Of a stretch of 30,757 nucleotides of DNA, positions 1 through 6,769 are shown in pieces. Within the stretch, counting starts at the first letter, position 1, and each line of letters begins with the position of its first letter. Origin of the DNA: CAZKMM01 sp964553915 (GTDB taxonomy: Bacteria > RBG-13-61-14 > DRUE01); contig CAZKMM010000017.1 of NCBI GenBank assembly GCA_964553915.1, positions 1 through 30,757 on the forward strand, read 5' to 3'. The notes beneath the pieces were generated by a model that saw nothing but the letters and a program-made list of their open reading frames with translations, had not been told where the DNA came from and did not search any database. Both the position numbers and the translations under genes were made by a program.

Positions 1-556
1 CAGAATGCTTCTCATAAAGGTCATAAATGGTCTTGCCATTGTCCCGGTAAGCCAGAGGCTCGCCTCCGCTAATCACAGTAAAAAATGAGCCCCAAAGTTC
101 TTTCTTTTCTCTTAAAATCCGGTCTGACACCTCAAAGCTGAGCTGAGCCCGGGTGCTCGCTTCACTGCCTGCATAACAGCCTTTACATTTGAGATTGCAA
201 ACCTGGGTGGGACTTAAAGTAATAAACAGCGGAATTGAATCCTGCTTGCTTAAAAGCTCTTTTCTTTTCTCAAGCAAAACCGGCACCCCGTTGAAAAAAA
301 CCTCCAAAAGCCGCATTAAAGCTCTCCTGCTCAACCGCCCCTCCTGATAGCCCTTCCAGATGCTCATTGATAAATTCTCCAGCATAATCAATCGCTCTTT
401 ATAAATTGCCGCTCTCCATTTCTCTGCTAGAGAACGCTTAATCTCGTTCTGGAAAAGCCTGAAAAGCATATTCCCCAGCGTCTGGCTCTTTAACGCCTGC
501 TCCAAAAGCCCAAGACTGATCATCTTGCTTACCTGTCTAGCATTTATGATTCTCAT
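1..556 (-). CDS. Radical SAM protein, C-terminus cut by window edge
   Basis: The minus-strand reading frame starts at 556 with ATG, preceded by a strong AAGGAGG site near 567-573, and runs off the left edge, so only about 185 N-terminal residues are visible. A roughly 110-residue helical N-terminal extension precedes the motif CNLKCKGCYAG (Cys120, Cys124, Cys127), the CxxxCxxC site that binds the radical SAM 4Fe-4S cluster. About 40 residues on, SGGEPL matches the GGEP motif that contacts S-adenosylmethionine. The substrate cannot be told, because the C-terminal half (possible SPASM or other auxiliary cluster domain) lies outside the window. It has its own candidate promoter downstream of the tetR gene. 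The PqqD-like gene and small peptide gene across the divergent region raise the possibility that it modifies a peptide; that is inference. The fold call is secure, the role is not. Confidence 0.9.
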   Translation of the reverse strand, partial: MRIINARQVSKMISLGLLEQALKSQTLGNMLFRLFQNEIKRSLAEKWRAAIYKERLIMLENLSMSIWKGYQEGRLSRRALMRLLEVFFNGVPVLLEKRKELLSKQDSIPLFITLSPTQVCNLKCKGCYAGSEASTRAQLSFEVSDRILREKKELWGSFFTVISGGEPLAYRDNGKTIYDLYEKHS

Positions 557-583
557 CTTCTCACCCCCTCCTTGAGGTTTAAA

Positions 584-612
584 TTTTTAGACCGATTTAG
601 TTTTTTGGTCAA
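584..612 (-). promoter_or_regulatory. Candidate promoter of the radical SAM gene with internal inverted repeat
   Basis: On the minus strand TTGACC (607-612) is followed after 17 bases by TAAAAA (584-589). The spacer and the edge of the -35 contain GACC (590-593) and GGTC (607-610) as inverted arms of a 21-base imperfect palindrome. That is the placement of a repressor operator, and the upstream gene encodes a TetR-type repressor. Operator function is inferred. Confidence 0.45.
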
Positions 613-634
613 GCTAGGGTTAAAAAAATCCCGC

Positions 635-1234
635 TTAAATACTGGGCTTACGCTCAAGACCCTCAAATAAAAGCTTAACTAGAAGTTCCGCATCCTTTTC
701 AATCTGCTCCCGATTCCCTTCTAGATAATTTACTTCCAAGCCTTTTAGCGCCCGCTGAATTGCCCGGGCAGATTCACTTAATTCCTGCTCTGCTAAAGAA
801 AGCTGTTGACTTCCTTCCCTGAGGATTTCTTCAATTAGCTCAATCTCAATCTTCTCTAACCGCTCCAGCTCCTTATCCAATCCAGCAATCAAACGCTCTC
901 TTTTCTCGGAAAGTACCTGAGCTAAAACAGGAGATTCACTTATAAGTCTTAACCGTTCCCAAATAACCTTCTTTAACTTCCGCCTGGGGTCCGATTCCTT
1001 ATTGACCATTTTTTTAATTCTCTTAAAAAGCCTCTCCTGCTCCCGGCGAAATACCGAACGAATCAGCTCGTCTTTACTTTCAAAATAATTATAAATTGTG
1101 CCCTTAGCCAGACGAGATTTCCGAGCAATCTCATCCACCGCGGTCTTTTTCATCCCGAAGCGAGCAAATAATTTACTCGCAGACTCAAGAATCATCTCCC
1201 GGATTTTTGCTGGCTCTTCTTTTCTTCTTCCCAT
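635..1234 (-). CDS. TetR/AcrR-family transcriptional regulator
   Basis: This is a 199-aa protein, normal for TetR regulators. The N-terminal helix-turn-helix covers about residues 8-55, with the typical pattern AVDEIARKSRLAKGTIYNYF followed by SKDELI. The C-terminal part is helical and charged, and its ligand cannot be predicted. An upstream in-frame ATG at 1312 was rejected because it lies upstream of a good promoter (1260-1288); translation from ATG 1234 gives a normal TetR N-terminus (MGRRKEEPAKIREMIL). No Shine-Dalgarno site is seen before 1234. A perfect 12-base palindrome overlaps the start codon. The gene is divergent from the PqqD/lipoprotein/peptide unit and lies upstream of the radical SAM gene on the same strand, so it may control either or both. 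Confidence 0.9.
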   Translation of the reverse strand: MGRRKEEPAKIREMILESASKLFARFGMKKTAVDEIARKSRLAKGTIYNYFESKDELIRSVFRREQERLFKRIKKMVNKESDPRRKLKKVIWERLRLISESPVLAQVLSEKRERLIAGLDKELERLEKIEIELIEEILREGSQQLSLAEQELSESARAIQRALKGLEVNYLEGNREQIEKDAELLVKLLFEGLERKPSI

Positions 1235-1243
1235 TTTAAAATG
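1232..1243. promoter_or_regulatory. Perfect 12-bp palindrome over the tetR start codon
   Basis: CATTTTAAAATG is fully self-complementary and includes the start codon of the TetR gene, just downstream of its promoter. It could be an autoregulatory operator, but AT-rich palindromes of this length also arise by chance. Confidence 0.25.
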
Positions 1244-1259
1244 ACCAATTTTTGATTTT

Positions 1260-1288
1260 AGTATAATAACCCGGAGAGATTTTGTCAA
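1260..1288 (-). promoter_or_regulatory. Sigma70-type promoter for the TetR gene
   Basis: On the minus strand a perfect TTGACA (1283-1288), a 17-base spacer and TATACT (1260-1265) lie 25 bases upstream of ATG 1234. This placement decides the start codon, because the longer reading frame would begin upstream of the promoter. Confidence 0.75.
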
Positions 1289-1319
1289 GAAAAAAATTTT
1301 CCCTAAATGCATTTTTTTC

Positions 1320-1348
1320 TTGACAAGCCTTCAATTTTGTGGCAAAAT
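1320..1348 (+). promoter_or_regulatory. Candidate promoter for the PqqD/lipoprotein/peptide unit
   Basis: TTGACA (1320-1325), a 17-base spacer and CAAAAT (1343-1348, 4 of 6 matches to TATAAT) lie back to back with the TetR promoter. It is the best plus-strand promoter-like site before the 1392 and 1513 reading frames. Transcription would start near 1355, leaving a leader of about 40 bases before 1392. Confidence 0.45.
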
Positions 1349-1391
1349 TTTCTCACTTTTGAAAAGAGCAAATATTGAAAGAATGTGTGAG

Positions 1392-1463
1392 ATGAATATG
1401 CAAAAATTTCATAAATTACCGCTTAAAAAAGAAAATCTGGAAGCTTATATAATTGAAAAATAA
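1392..1463 (+). CDS. Possible 23-aa peptide ORF upstream of the PqqD-like gene
   Basis: A short ATG-to-TAA frame encodes a lysine-rich peptide: its first part reads MNMQKFHKLPLKKENL and it ends AYIIEK. No convincing Shine-Dalgarno site precedes it. It lies between the candidate promoter and the PqqD-like gene. The basic N-terminus and the aromatic-x-x-Leu-Pro-Leu pattern loosely recall the leader of the 44-aa peptide at 3748, so it could be a leader peptide or a second small substrate, or simply chance. Length alone gives little statistical support. Confidence 0.25.
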   Translation: MNMQKFHKLPLKKENLEAYIIEK

Positions 1464-1512
1464 GAAGAAATTTTATTTAGAGTGTTTGGCGTGATTTTTG
1501 CAATTCCTAAAA

Positions 1513-1794
1513 ATGGGTGAGGAGAGAAAAATTAAAGTTGAAAAATCTGTGGTTTTTACCGATTTAGATGATGGAAGTGGGGTTCTTTTACATTTAGAGA
1601 GCAAATTTTATTATTCTTTGAATCCAACTGCGAGTTTTATCTGGAGGCTTTTGGAAGAGAAAGAGGAATTGAGCCGGGAAAGGATTCTCCAGGAGGTGCT
1701 GGAAAATTTTGAGGTGGAAAAAGAACAGGCGGAAAAGGATGTAGATGAGTTTATTGAAAATTTATTAAAAGAAGGTCTGATAAGTATTGACTGA
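1513..1794 (+). CDS. PqqD-like peptide-binding (RRE) protein
   Basis: This 93-aa protein matches the PqqD family (PF05402) over its whole length. A strand-rich N-terminal half carries the family signature DDGSGVLLHLESKFYYSLNPTA, with FIWRLL after it, and the C-terminal half is helical with VLENFEVEKEQAEKDVDEF and LLKEGLI. In characterised members (PqqD, the B1 proteins of lasso-peptide clusters) this winged-helix fold binds the leader of a ribosomal peptide and presents it to a modifying enzyme. A TTG start at 1498 would add five residues; ATG 1513 is preferred because the homologous region starts right after it. No clear Shine-Dalgarno site is visible. The lipoprotein gene starts 73 bases downstream on the same strand, and a candidate precursor peptide ends the unit. 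Confidence 0.85.
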   Translation: MGEERKIKVEKSVVFTDLDDGSGVLLHLESKFYYSLNPTASFIWRLLEEKEELSRERILQEVLENFEVEKEQAEKDVDEFIENLLKEGLISID

Positions 1795-1867
1795 AGGGAA
1801 AATATCTGGTAAAGAAATTGTTAAGAGCTAAGAGCAAGGAAAAAAATTTAAAGAAAGGAGAAGAACA

Positions 1868-3706
1868 ATGAAAGGAAAGGGTTTATGGACGGTGTTGTTA
1901 TTACCTTTGGTGATGATTTTTATTTTTACTGGTTGCTTTGGCTCAGGTTCTTCTGATGAATCAGCAATTTCTGCCAAGGAAAGACCGGTTCTGGGGACTT
2001 TTAAGGTAACAGTGGACCCGAACAATCCGAATTTGAAAGATAAAATCAACGTTGAACCGGTCACTCTGGGGGCTTCCAGCATTGTGCCGGGATATAGTTA
2101 TCCGGACCAGATTGACCTGATAGATGATACCCCATCCTGGGATGGTGGCACGAACACATTAACCGCTAATCTTACTCTTATTAACAAACTGAATGCTACC
2201 TTAGAAAAGGTTCGCACCTGGACTGGAAATTTAGGTGGAGCAGGAGCAGGTAATAACCCGCAGATTGCAAATGCGGACTATCCCTCTCAGGGAGTTCAGC
2301 CGATAGATGGCTGGACCGCAGGGCATTGTTATTCTGAATGGGGAGATTGGGAAGATTATACCGCTCCAGGACTGGAAGGATGTGATACCATCACCAATCC
2401 TGGTGATGGACAGAATATGGTCTTGCAATGGATTGACCCGGTTTGCGGAAAGATTACCACTACCTGGGAATTAACCGGAAGTCAGGAACTATACAATTTT
2501 TACATACAAATAACTGGCGATGTTTATGACTGGAATCCTGATTACAGAAGTGCTCCTGGCGGAGCTGATTCCAGGTTTGATACTGATTCGTACTCCACCT
2601 GGTATGCTTTAATGGCAACTTTAGCACCAAGTGACCCCGCGATAGAAGGGGTTTATTGTAATGACCAAGTTAAAGCTGCTAAGGCTAAACTGTGGTGGGA
2701 TGGTTCTCTGGCACCGGTGAAGCCTGGTGATACCCGGACCTGTGGCACTTTAATTACTGACCCGCATCTTGCACCGGGAACTTATTTTGCTTTAAATATT
2801 GGATTGGAAGCTGCAGACTGGGTTGAAGATGCTCAGAAAACCTTCTGGGATACTTATGTTAATAATCCTGACCCCTCTGTTGACCAGGGAGTAGGTGCTC
2901 CATGGTTTTATGCTTTTGCATTTGCTCTTATTTACGACCCGAATGTTGTAACAACTTTTGACACTGGTGGACAGACAGGAAATGGCACTTTATATCCGGG
3001 AGGATTTGCTGAACAATTTACTGACAAGTCAAACAGTAATGCTTCGGTGATTCCTAAACATGCAGGAATTGGGAAATGGAGTATAGTAAATAATTTCACC
3101 GCGGGGTCTGGTTATATACTTAGTGCACAATCTCCTACTGTAGGAGCTACTTTCAGCTTCTTTAATATAGCAGGTGCTCCTTATTACACTTATCTATACG
3201 TAACTCACACCCCAGCATATACTGGGATTTATGTTTCTCCTGCAACTGGTCTTCCAAGATGGGGTGGACAATGGGGATTTGCCCATTATGACGACACTGG
3301 AGCCCTGGTTAGAGAAGGTCAGGATTATGACCTTGATTTCTGGTTTGGAATGGCAATTATGCAGGTTAATACAACTGCTAATGCTGGGGATTGGTCTTAT
3401 CTCAGATTTGACCAGACAAGTAACAATATGCTTAATATTTATTGGAATAATAACACTGCAGACAATTCTGATGACCTTACTTCTACTTTCTGTTATGATA
3501 AGACCTCGGGAGTTGTAGATTGTGCTAGTGCTGACCCAGGAGACCCAAATGTTATTGTTTACCAAGGTGGAGAGACGGGCAATCCTGCTCTTCCTCCGGG
3601 AATGCGCAAAAGTACTCCAACTCGTCCCAGTGGTTGTCCAGTTGGTGATGGTACCTTTACCTGTGGTGGACGGCAGTATGTGGTCGGAGTGGTTTGCGTC
3701 CAATAA
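1868..3706 (+). CDS. Large secreted lipoprotein of unknown function
   Basis: This is a 612-aa protein. It starts with a lysine-containing n-region, a hydrophobic stretch and a lipobox ending FTGC (Cys23), followed by the Gly/Ser-rich linker typical after lipid-modified cysteine. A strong AAAGGAG site stands a few bases upstream of the start. The mature part is rich in Trp, Tyr, Asn, Gly and Asp and holds ten further cysteines, an even number compatible with disulfides outside the cytoplasm. One Cys-rich segment lies at the extreme C-terminus (SGCPVGDG, FTCGGRQ, VVCVQ). I recognise no domain; its look is that of a beta-rich surface or periplasmic protein. It sits between a PqqD-like gene and the 44-aa peptide gene, whose ribosome binding site closely resembles its own. 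Possible roles include peptide carrier, receptor or immunity partner, all inference. Confidence 0.88.
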   Translation: MKGKGLWTVLLLPLVMIFIFTGCFGSGSSDESAISAKERPVLGTFKVTVDPNNPNLKDKINVEPVTLGASSIVPGYSYPDQIDLIDDTPSWDGGTNTLTANLTLINKLNATLEKVRTWTGNLGGAGAGNNPQIANADYPSQGVQPIDGWTAGHCYSEWGDWEDYTAPGLEGCDTITNPGDGQNMVLQWIDPVCGKITTTWELTGSQELYNFYIQITGDVYDWNPDYRSAPGGADSRFDTDSYSTWYALMATLAPSDPAIEGVYCNDQVKAAKAKLWWDGSLAPVKPGDTRTCGTLITDPHLAPGTYFALNIGLEAADWVEDAQKTFWDTYVNNPDPSVDQGVGAPWFYAFAFALIYDPNVVTTFDTGGQTGNGTLYPGGFAEQFTDKSNSNASVIPKHAGIGKWSIVNNFTAGSGYILSAQSPTVGATFSFFNIAGAPYYTYLYVTHTPAYTGIYVSPATGLPRWGGQWGFAHYDDTGALVREGQDYDLDFWFGMAIMQVNTTANAGDWSYLRFDQTSNNMLNIYWNNNTADNSDDLTSTFCYDKTSGVVDCASADPGDPNVIVYQGGETGNPALPPGMRKSTPTRPSGCPVGDGTFTCGGRQYVVGVVCVQ

Positions 3707-3747
3707 AATAGAGAAAATTGAGATAAAAAATTAAGAAAGGAGCGAGA

Positions 3748-3882
3748 ATGATGAAGAAAGAGAAAAAAAGATATGCCAAGCCGGAAATTAAGAAAAATAA
3801 ACCAATGGTCAACATAACATTCGCTACTGGAACAGCCATAGGAGCGACCGGGGGGTCCCCTGGAGCAATAGTTGGAGGATAA
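3748..3882 (+). CDS. 44-aa candidate RiPP precursor peptide
   Basis: This gene has a strong ribosome binding site (AAGAAAGGAG, 3733-3742). Starts are possible at ATG 3748 or ATG 3751. The product has a basic N-terminal half containing KRYAKPEIKKNKP, with the pattern Tyr-x-x-Pro-x-Ile, and a C-terminal half without any acidic or basic residue, made of Gly, Ala, Thr, Ile and Val (ATGTAIGATGGSPGAIVGG at the end). In lasso and related precursors a YxxPxL pattern in the leader is what PqqD-like domains bind, and this unit has a PqqD-like gene. There is no Cys, and no Asp or Glu after residue 13, so neither a thioether nor a lasso macrolactam fits a simple reading. It is followed at once by a strong terminator, marking it as the last gene of the unit. 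Calling it a precursor is inference from leader pattern, composition and context. Confidence 0.65.
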   Translation: MMKKEKKRYAKPEIKKNKPMVNITFATGTAIGATGGSPGAIVGG

Positions 3883-3900
3883 TAATTTAACCTGATTCCC

Positions 3901-3940
3901 AAAAGGGGAAGGATACTATAATTTTATCCTTCCCCTTTTT
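3901..3940 (+). terminator. Intrinsic terminator after the peptide gene
   Basis: A perfect 15-bp stem (3901-3915 with 3925-3939) has a 9-base loop. The 3' arm ends in a T run, and further T-rich sequence follows. It closes the PqqD/lipoprotein/peptide unit 18 bases after the peptide stop codon. Because the 5' arm starts with AAAA it may also work on the opposite strand. Confidence 0.9.
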
Positions 3941-3968
3941 GTATAATTTTTTGATGAATAATTTGAGT

Positions 3969-3974
3969 TAAAAT
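3969..3974 (+). promoter_or_regulatory. -10 element placed for leaderless gmd transcription
   Basis: TAAAAT lies only six bases upstream of the gmd ATG at 3981, and no Shine-Dalgarno site is present. No -35 hexamer is found at normal spacing; TTGATG at 3951 is too close. An upstream TATAAT at 3942-3947 overlaps the terminator tail and is an alternative. Confidence 0.35.
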
Positions 3975-3980
3975 TCTAGA

Positions 3981-4979
3981 ATGAAAAAAAAGGCTTTAAT
4001 TACCGGAATAACCGGGCAGGATGGTTCTTATCTTGCGGAATTTTTGCTTGAAAAAGGTTATCAGGTATTTGGAATGATTCGCAGGTCCAGTTATGAAAAA
4101 CTGGACCGAATTGCTCATATAGAAAAGGAGATTGAGCTTATCCAGGGGGACCTTTTAGACCAGAACTCTCTTCATAACGCCATTGCTCTGGTTCAGCCGG
4201 ATGAGGTTTATAATCTTGCGGCGATGAGTTTTGTTCCCACCAGCTGGAACCAGCCGGTTTTAACTGGAGAATTTACTGCCCTAGGAGTGACAAGACTCCT
4301 GGAGGCAATTCGCCAGCTCAAACCAGATACTAAATTTTATCAAGCCAGCTCCAGTGAAATGTTCGGAAAGACCAGAGAAAGTCCCCAAAACGAAAACACT
4401 CCTTTTTATCCCCGCAGTCCTTATGGGGTTGCCAAAGTTTATGCTCATTTTATCACGGTCAACTACCGGGAAAGTTATAATCTGTTTGCTTGCTCCGGAA
4501 TATTGTTTAATCACGAATCACCCCGTCGGGGTCTGGAATTTGTCAGCAGGAAAATTACTTATGGAGCGGTCTGCATTAAACTGGGCTTGGCTGAGGAGCT
4601 CCGATTGGGAAATCTAAAAGCCAGAAGAGATTGGGGTTATGCGGGCGATTATGTAAAGGCAATGTGGCTTATGCTCCAGCAGGAAAAACCAGATGATTAT
4701 GTAATTGCCACAGGTAAAAGTCATTCAGTGGAAGAATTTGTGGAGCTGGCATTTTCTTATCTTGACCTGGACTGGAGAGAATATGTCAAGATAGACCCCA
4801 AACTTTTCCGACCCGCAGAGGTGGACCATTTAGTAGGAGATGCCAGCAAAGCTAGAAAAATTCTTGGCTGGGAACCAAGCGTTAAATTTCCCGAGCTGGT
4901 AAAAATGATGGTAGATGCAGACCTGGAATTCCTTAAAAAACAAATCCAGGCAGGAAATACTCCTTCCCTTAGGTTTTAA
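3981..4979 (+). CDS. gmd: GDP-mannose 4,6-dehydratase
   Basis: This 332-aa short-chain dehydrogenase/epimerase converts GDP-D-mannose to GDP-4-keto-6-deoxy-D-mannose. The Rossmann motif TGITGQDGSYL (residues 8-18) is the Gmd form of GxxGxxG. The SSSEMFG segment (about 123-129) and Tyr148-x-x-x-Lys152 (SPYGVAK) form the catalytic region. Further Gmd hallmarks are LFNHESPRRG, GNLKARRDWGYAGDYV and the C-terminal DASKARKILGWEP. The length is slightly below the usual 340-375. The start is ATG right behind a -10 element, without a Shine-Dalgarno site. The next gene starts 12 bases downstream and encodes the likely reductase of the same pathway. Confidence 0.93.
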   Translation: MKKKALITGITGQDGSYLAEFLLEKGYQVFGMIRRSSYEKLDRIAHIEKEIELIQGDLLDQNSLHNAIALVQPDEVYNLAAMSFVPTSWNQPVLTGEFTALGVTRLLEAIRQLKPDTKFYQASSSEMFGKTRESPQNENTPFYPRSPYGVAKVYAHFITVNYRESYNLFACSGILFNHESPRRGLEFVSRKITYGAVCIKLGLAEELRLGNLKARRDWGYAGDYVKAMWLMLQQEKPDDYVIATGKSHSVEEFVELAFSYLDLDWREYVKIDPKLFRPAEVDHLVGDASKARKILGWEPSVKFPELVKMMVDADLEFLKKQIQAGNTPSLRF

Positions 4980-4991
4980 TCTTTATTTGCA

Positions 4992-5930
4992 ATGTCCATT
5001 CTAGTTACCGGGGCAAATGGCTTTATTGCCGGTCATTTAATCTCTTTTCTTAAAGAAAAAGAGCAGGGAGAAATTATTGGCTGTGCCCGGAATCATTTTT
5101 CCAGCCAGATTCATAACTATATCTGCGACCTTGAGGACAAAAAATCCTGTGAAGGGCTTATAAAAAAAATTAAACCAGAGCAAATTTATCATCTGGCTGG
5201 ATATACCAATAATGCTCGCTCTTTCCTTGAACCACAAAAAGCAATAAGCTCTAACTTAGAAATTACCTATAATCTTTTAGAGGCGGTGAGAAATTCTTGC
5301 CCAAGCGCACGGGTATTGATAACCAGCACCTCACAGGTATATGCACCAGGTAAAAAAACGGTTGATGAATCATCGCCACTCCTTCCTAACAGCCCATATT
5401 CACTGAGCAAAAAGCTGGTGGAAGAAATTGCCAAATTTTATCTGGAGAAATATGCTCTGGATGTAATCATTGCCCGGCTCAGCAATCAGATAGGACCCGG
5501 TCAACCGCCTGAATATGTTGCGAGCAGTTTTGCCCGTCAGCTTGCTTTAATTATGCTGGGGAAAAAACCTCCGGAATTAAAAGTTGGAAATCTCAAAGCC
5601 AGGCGAGATTTTCTGGATGTCCGGGACTCTTCCTATGCCCTCTGGTTGATTATGAACCGGGGAATTAAAGGCGAAATTTATAATCTTGCTTCAGGAAATT
5701 TGATTACTATTAAACAGCTTCTTGATACCTTAATAAAAATAGCAAATTTGCCAGAAAAAAAAGTTCAGCTCACAGTCAACAAACACCTTTACCGCCCAGA
5801 ACCTCCTTCGCCCAGAATTTCCACCCAAAAAATCCAAACATTGGGATTTACCCCTTCCATCCCCTTGGAAAAAAGCCTAAAAGACCTGATTGACTACTGG
5901 GTAGAGGAGCTTCGCACCAGCTCCAGCTGA
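4992..5930 (+). CDS. rmd: NAD-dependent epimerase/reductase, probably GDP-4-keto-6-deoxymannose reductase
   Basis: This 312-aa extended SDR protein has the nucleotide motif TGANGFIAGHL (residues 6-16), an STSQVY segment (112-117) and the catalytic pair Tyr136/Lys140 (SPYSLSK). The segment GNLKARRDFLDVRDSSYAL parallels the GNLKARRDW segment of the preceding Gmd, and SNQIGPGQ is typical of the Rmd group. Directly behind gmd, the best call is the reductase that makes GDP-D-rhamnose, a donor for surface polysaccharide. GDP-talose or GDP-fucose synthases are less likely alternatives. No Shine-Dalgarno site is seen, and translation probably follows from gmd. Its 3' end overlaps the convergent gene at 5894-6508 by 37 bases. 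Confidence 0.75.
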   Translation: MSILVTGANGFIAGHLISFLKEKEQGEIIGCARNHFSSQIHNYICDLEDKKSCEGLIKKIKPEQIYHLAGYTNNARSFLEPQKAISSNLEITYNLLEAVRNSCPSARVLITSTSQVYAPGKKTVDESSPLLPNSPYSLSKKLVEEIAKFYLEKYALDVIIARLSNQIGPGQPPEYVASSFARQLALIMLGKKPPELKVGNLKARRDFLDVRDSSYALWLIMNRGIKGEIYNLASGNLITIKQLLDTLIKIANLPEKKVQLTVNKHLYRPEPPSPRISTQKIQTLGFTPSIPLEKSLKDLIDYWVEELRTSSS

Positions 5931-6508
5931 ATTTTATTTTTTCCCAATTCCAGCTTGTTAATCACTGTTCCTTTAGTCTCCAGGGCCGCTAGGTGCTGGT
6001 CTAAATACCGCTCTAAAAAAACTCCCATCTGTCCCAAAACAGTGCTGGGAAAAAGAAAATCTCCAATCTGGAGCTTTTCTATTCTTAACTGCGAATTCCC
6101 CTCATTTATTGAAAAATCTAAGCTGGCAATAATATTTAAATATTTCTCTTCTGCCAACTTGCGGGAAAAACGAATTCTTGCTTTTTCTGGGTCTATCTCC
6201 AGCTCAGCTCTAGCTCCTTTCATCTCTCGCTTAAGAAATTCATTAACCAGCCAGTTAACCTCCTGCTCATTAAGTTTAATCTTAATCTCTCTAACAATTG
6301 ATTTCCCCTCCCAGAAATTTTTTATCGGGAGTAATTTAGCGGTCACCTGCCCCTGCTGAGCAAGGTCTAGTTCAACCCGGGGTAAGTCAATCGGTTTATC
6401 TACGAAAAGATTCCGCTCTGCCCAAAAAAGTCCAGCTATAATCCCACCAACAACCACAAGAAGAAAAACCAACACCAAGCCCAGAAAAAACTTCAAACAT
6501 CCTTTCAT
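5894..6508 (-). CDS. Single-pass membrane-anchored protein, DUF2140/YpmS-like
   Basis: This 204-aa protein has an N-terminal membrane anchor (about residues 4-28, the segment FFLGLVLVFLLVVVGGIIAG) and an extracytoplasmic beta-rich domain. The segment LNEQEVNWLVNEFL resembles the lipid-binding-like DUF2140 (YpmS) family; I give that assignment moderate weight only. It is third in a row behind the acyl-CoA ligase and a small membrane protein, 22 bases from the latter's stop codon, so it is probably co-transcribed. TATAAT right at that boundary (6525-6530) may give an extra internal promoter. There is no Shine-Dalgarno site. Its 3' end overlaps rmd on the other strand. Confidence 0.7.
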   Translation of the reverse strand: MKGCLKFFLGLVLVFLLVVVGGIIAGLFWAERNLFVDKPIDLPRVELDLAQQGQVTAKLLPIKNFWEGKSIVREIKIKLNEQEVNWLVNEFLKREMKGARAELEIDPEKARIRFSRKLAEEKYLNIIASLDFSINEGNSQLRIEKLQIGDFLFPSTVLGQMGVFLERYLDQHLAALETKGTVINKLELGKNKIQLELVRSSSTQ

Positions 6509-6530
6509 TATTCATACGGATAATATTATA

Positions 6531-6749
6531 TTATTCAGGTGGCTTATTTATCAGCTCGTTTAACCCTGTTGAAGCAAGATTGGGCCAGTCCGCTAAGGCA
6601 AACCAGATAATCACTGCTAAATTTACCAAGGGTATTAACATCAGCAAGCTCAATGCCCCATTATAGCCAGCTTTGGCAAAAATTTTCCAAAATGCCCAGA
6701 CGGAAACAGCAACCAGAATCAGGCTAAAGATGCTGGAAAATGCTCCCAT
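6531..6749 (-). CDS. Small two-helix membrane protein (DUF5684-like)
   Basis: This 72-aa protein has a good ribosome binding site (AGAAGGAG). Two hydrophobic helices are visible: SIFSLILVAVSVWAFWKIF and LSLLMLIPLVNLAVIIWFAL, joined by KAGYNGA. The pattern KAGY, then PLVN, fits small DUF5684-type membrane proteins whose function is not known. It begins 20 bases after the acyl-CoA ligase stop codon and probably belongs to the same transcript. Confidence 0.75.
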   Translation of the reverse strand: MGAFSSIFSLILVAVSVWAFWKIFAKAGYNGALSLLMLIPLVNLAVIIWFALADWPNLASTGLNELINKPPE

Positions 6750-6769
6750 TTCTCTTCTCCTTCTGAAAA

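Noticed and set aside
3194..3703. 169-aa antisense ORF within the lipoprotein gene
   Set aside because: It is a shadow frame of a gene with clear signal peptide, lipobox and ribosome binding site.
3748..3882. Lasso-peptide precursor
   Set aside because: The leader has YxxPxI, but no Asp or Glu follows residue 13 to close a macrolactam, and no asparagine-synthetase-like cyclase is seen in the window. The TgpA-like transglutaminase at 22686 is a different membrane family.
1..3882. Mycofactocin cluster
   Set aside because: TetR, radical SAM, PqqD-like and peptide genes are present, but the peptide lacks the conserved mycofactocin C-terminus and the arrangement differs.
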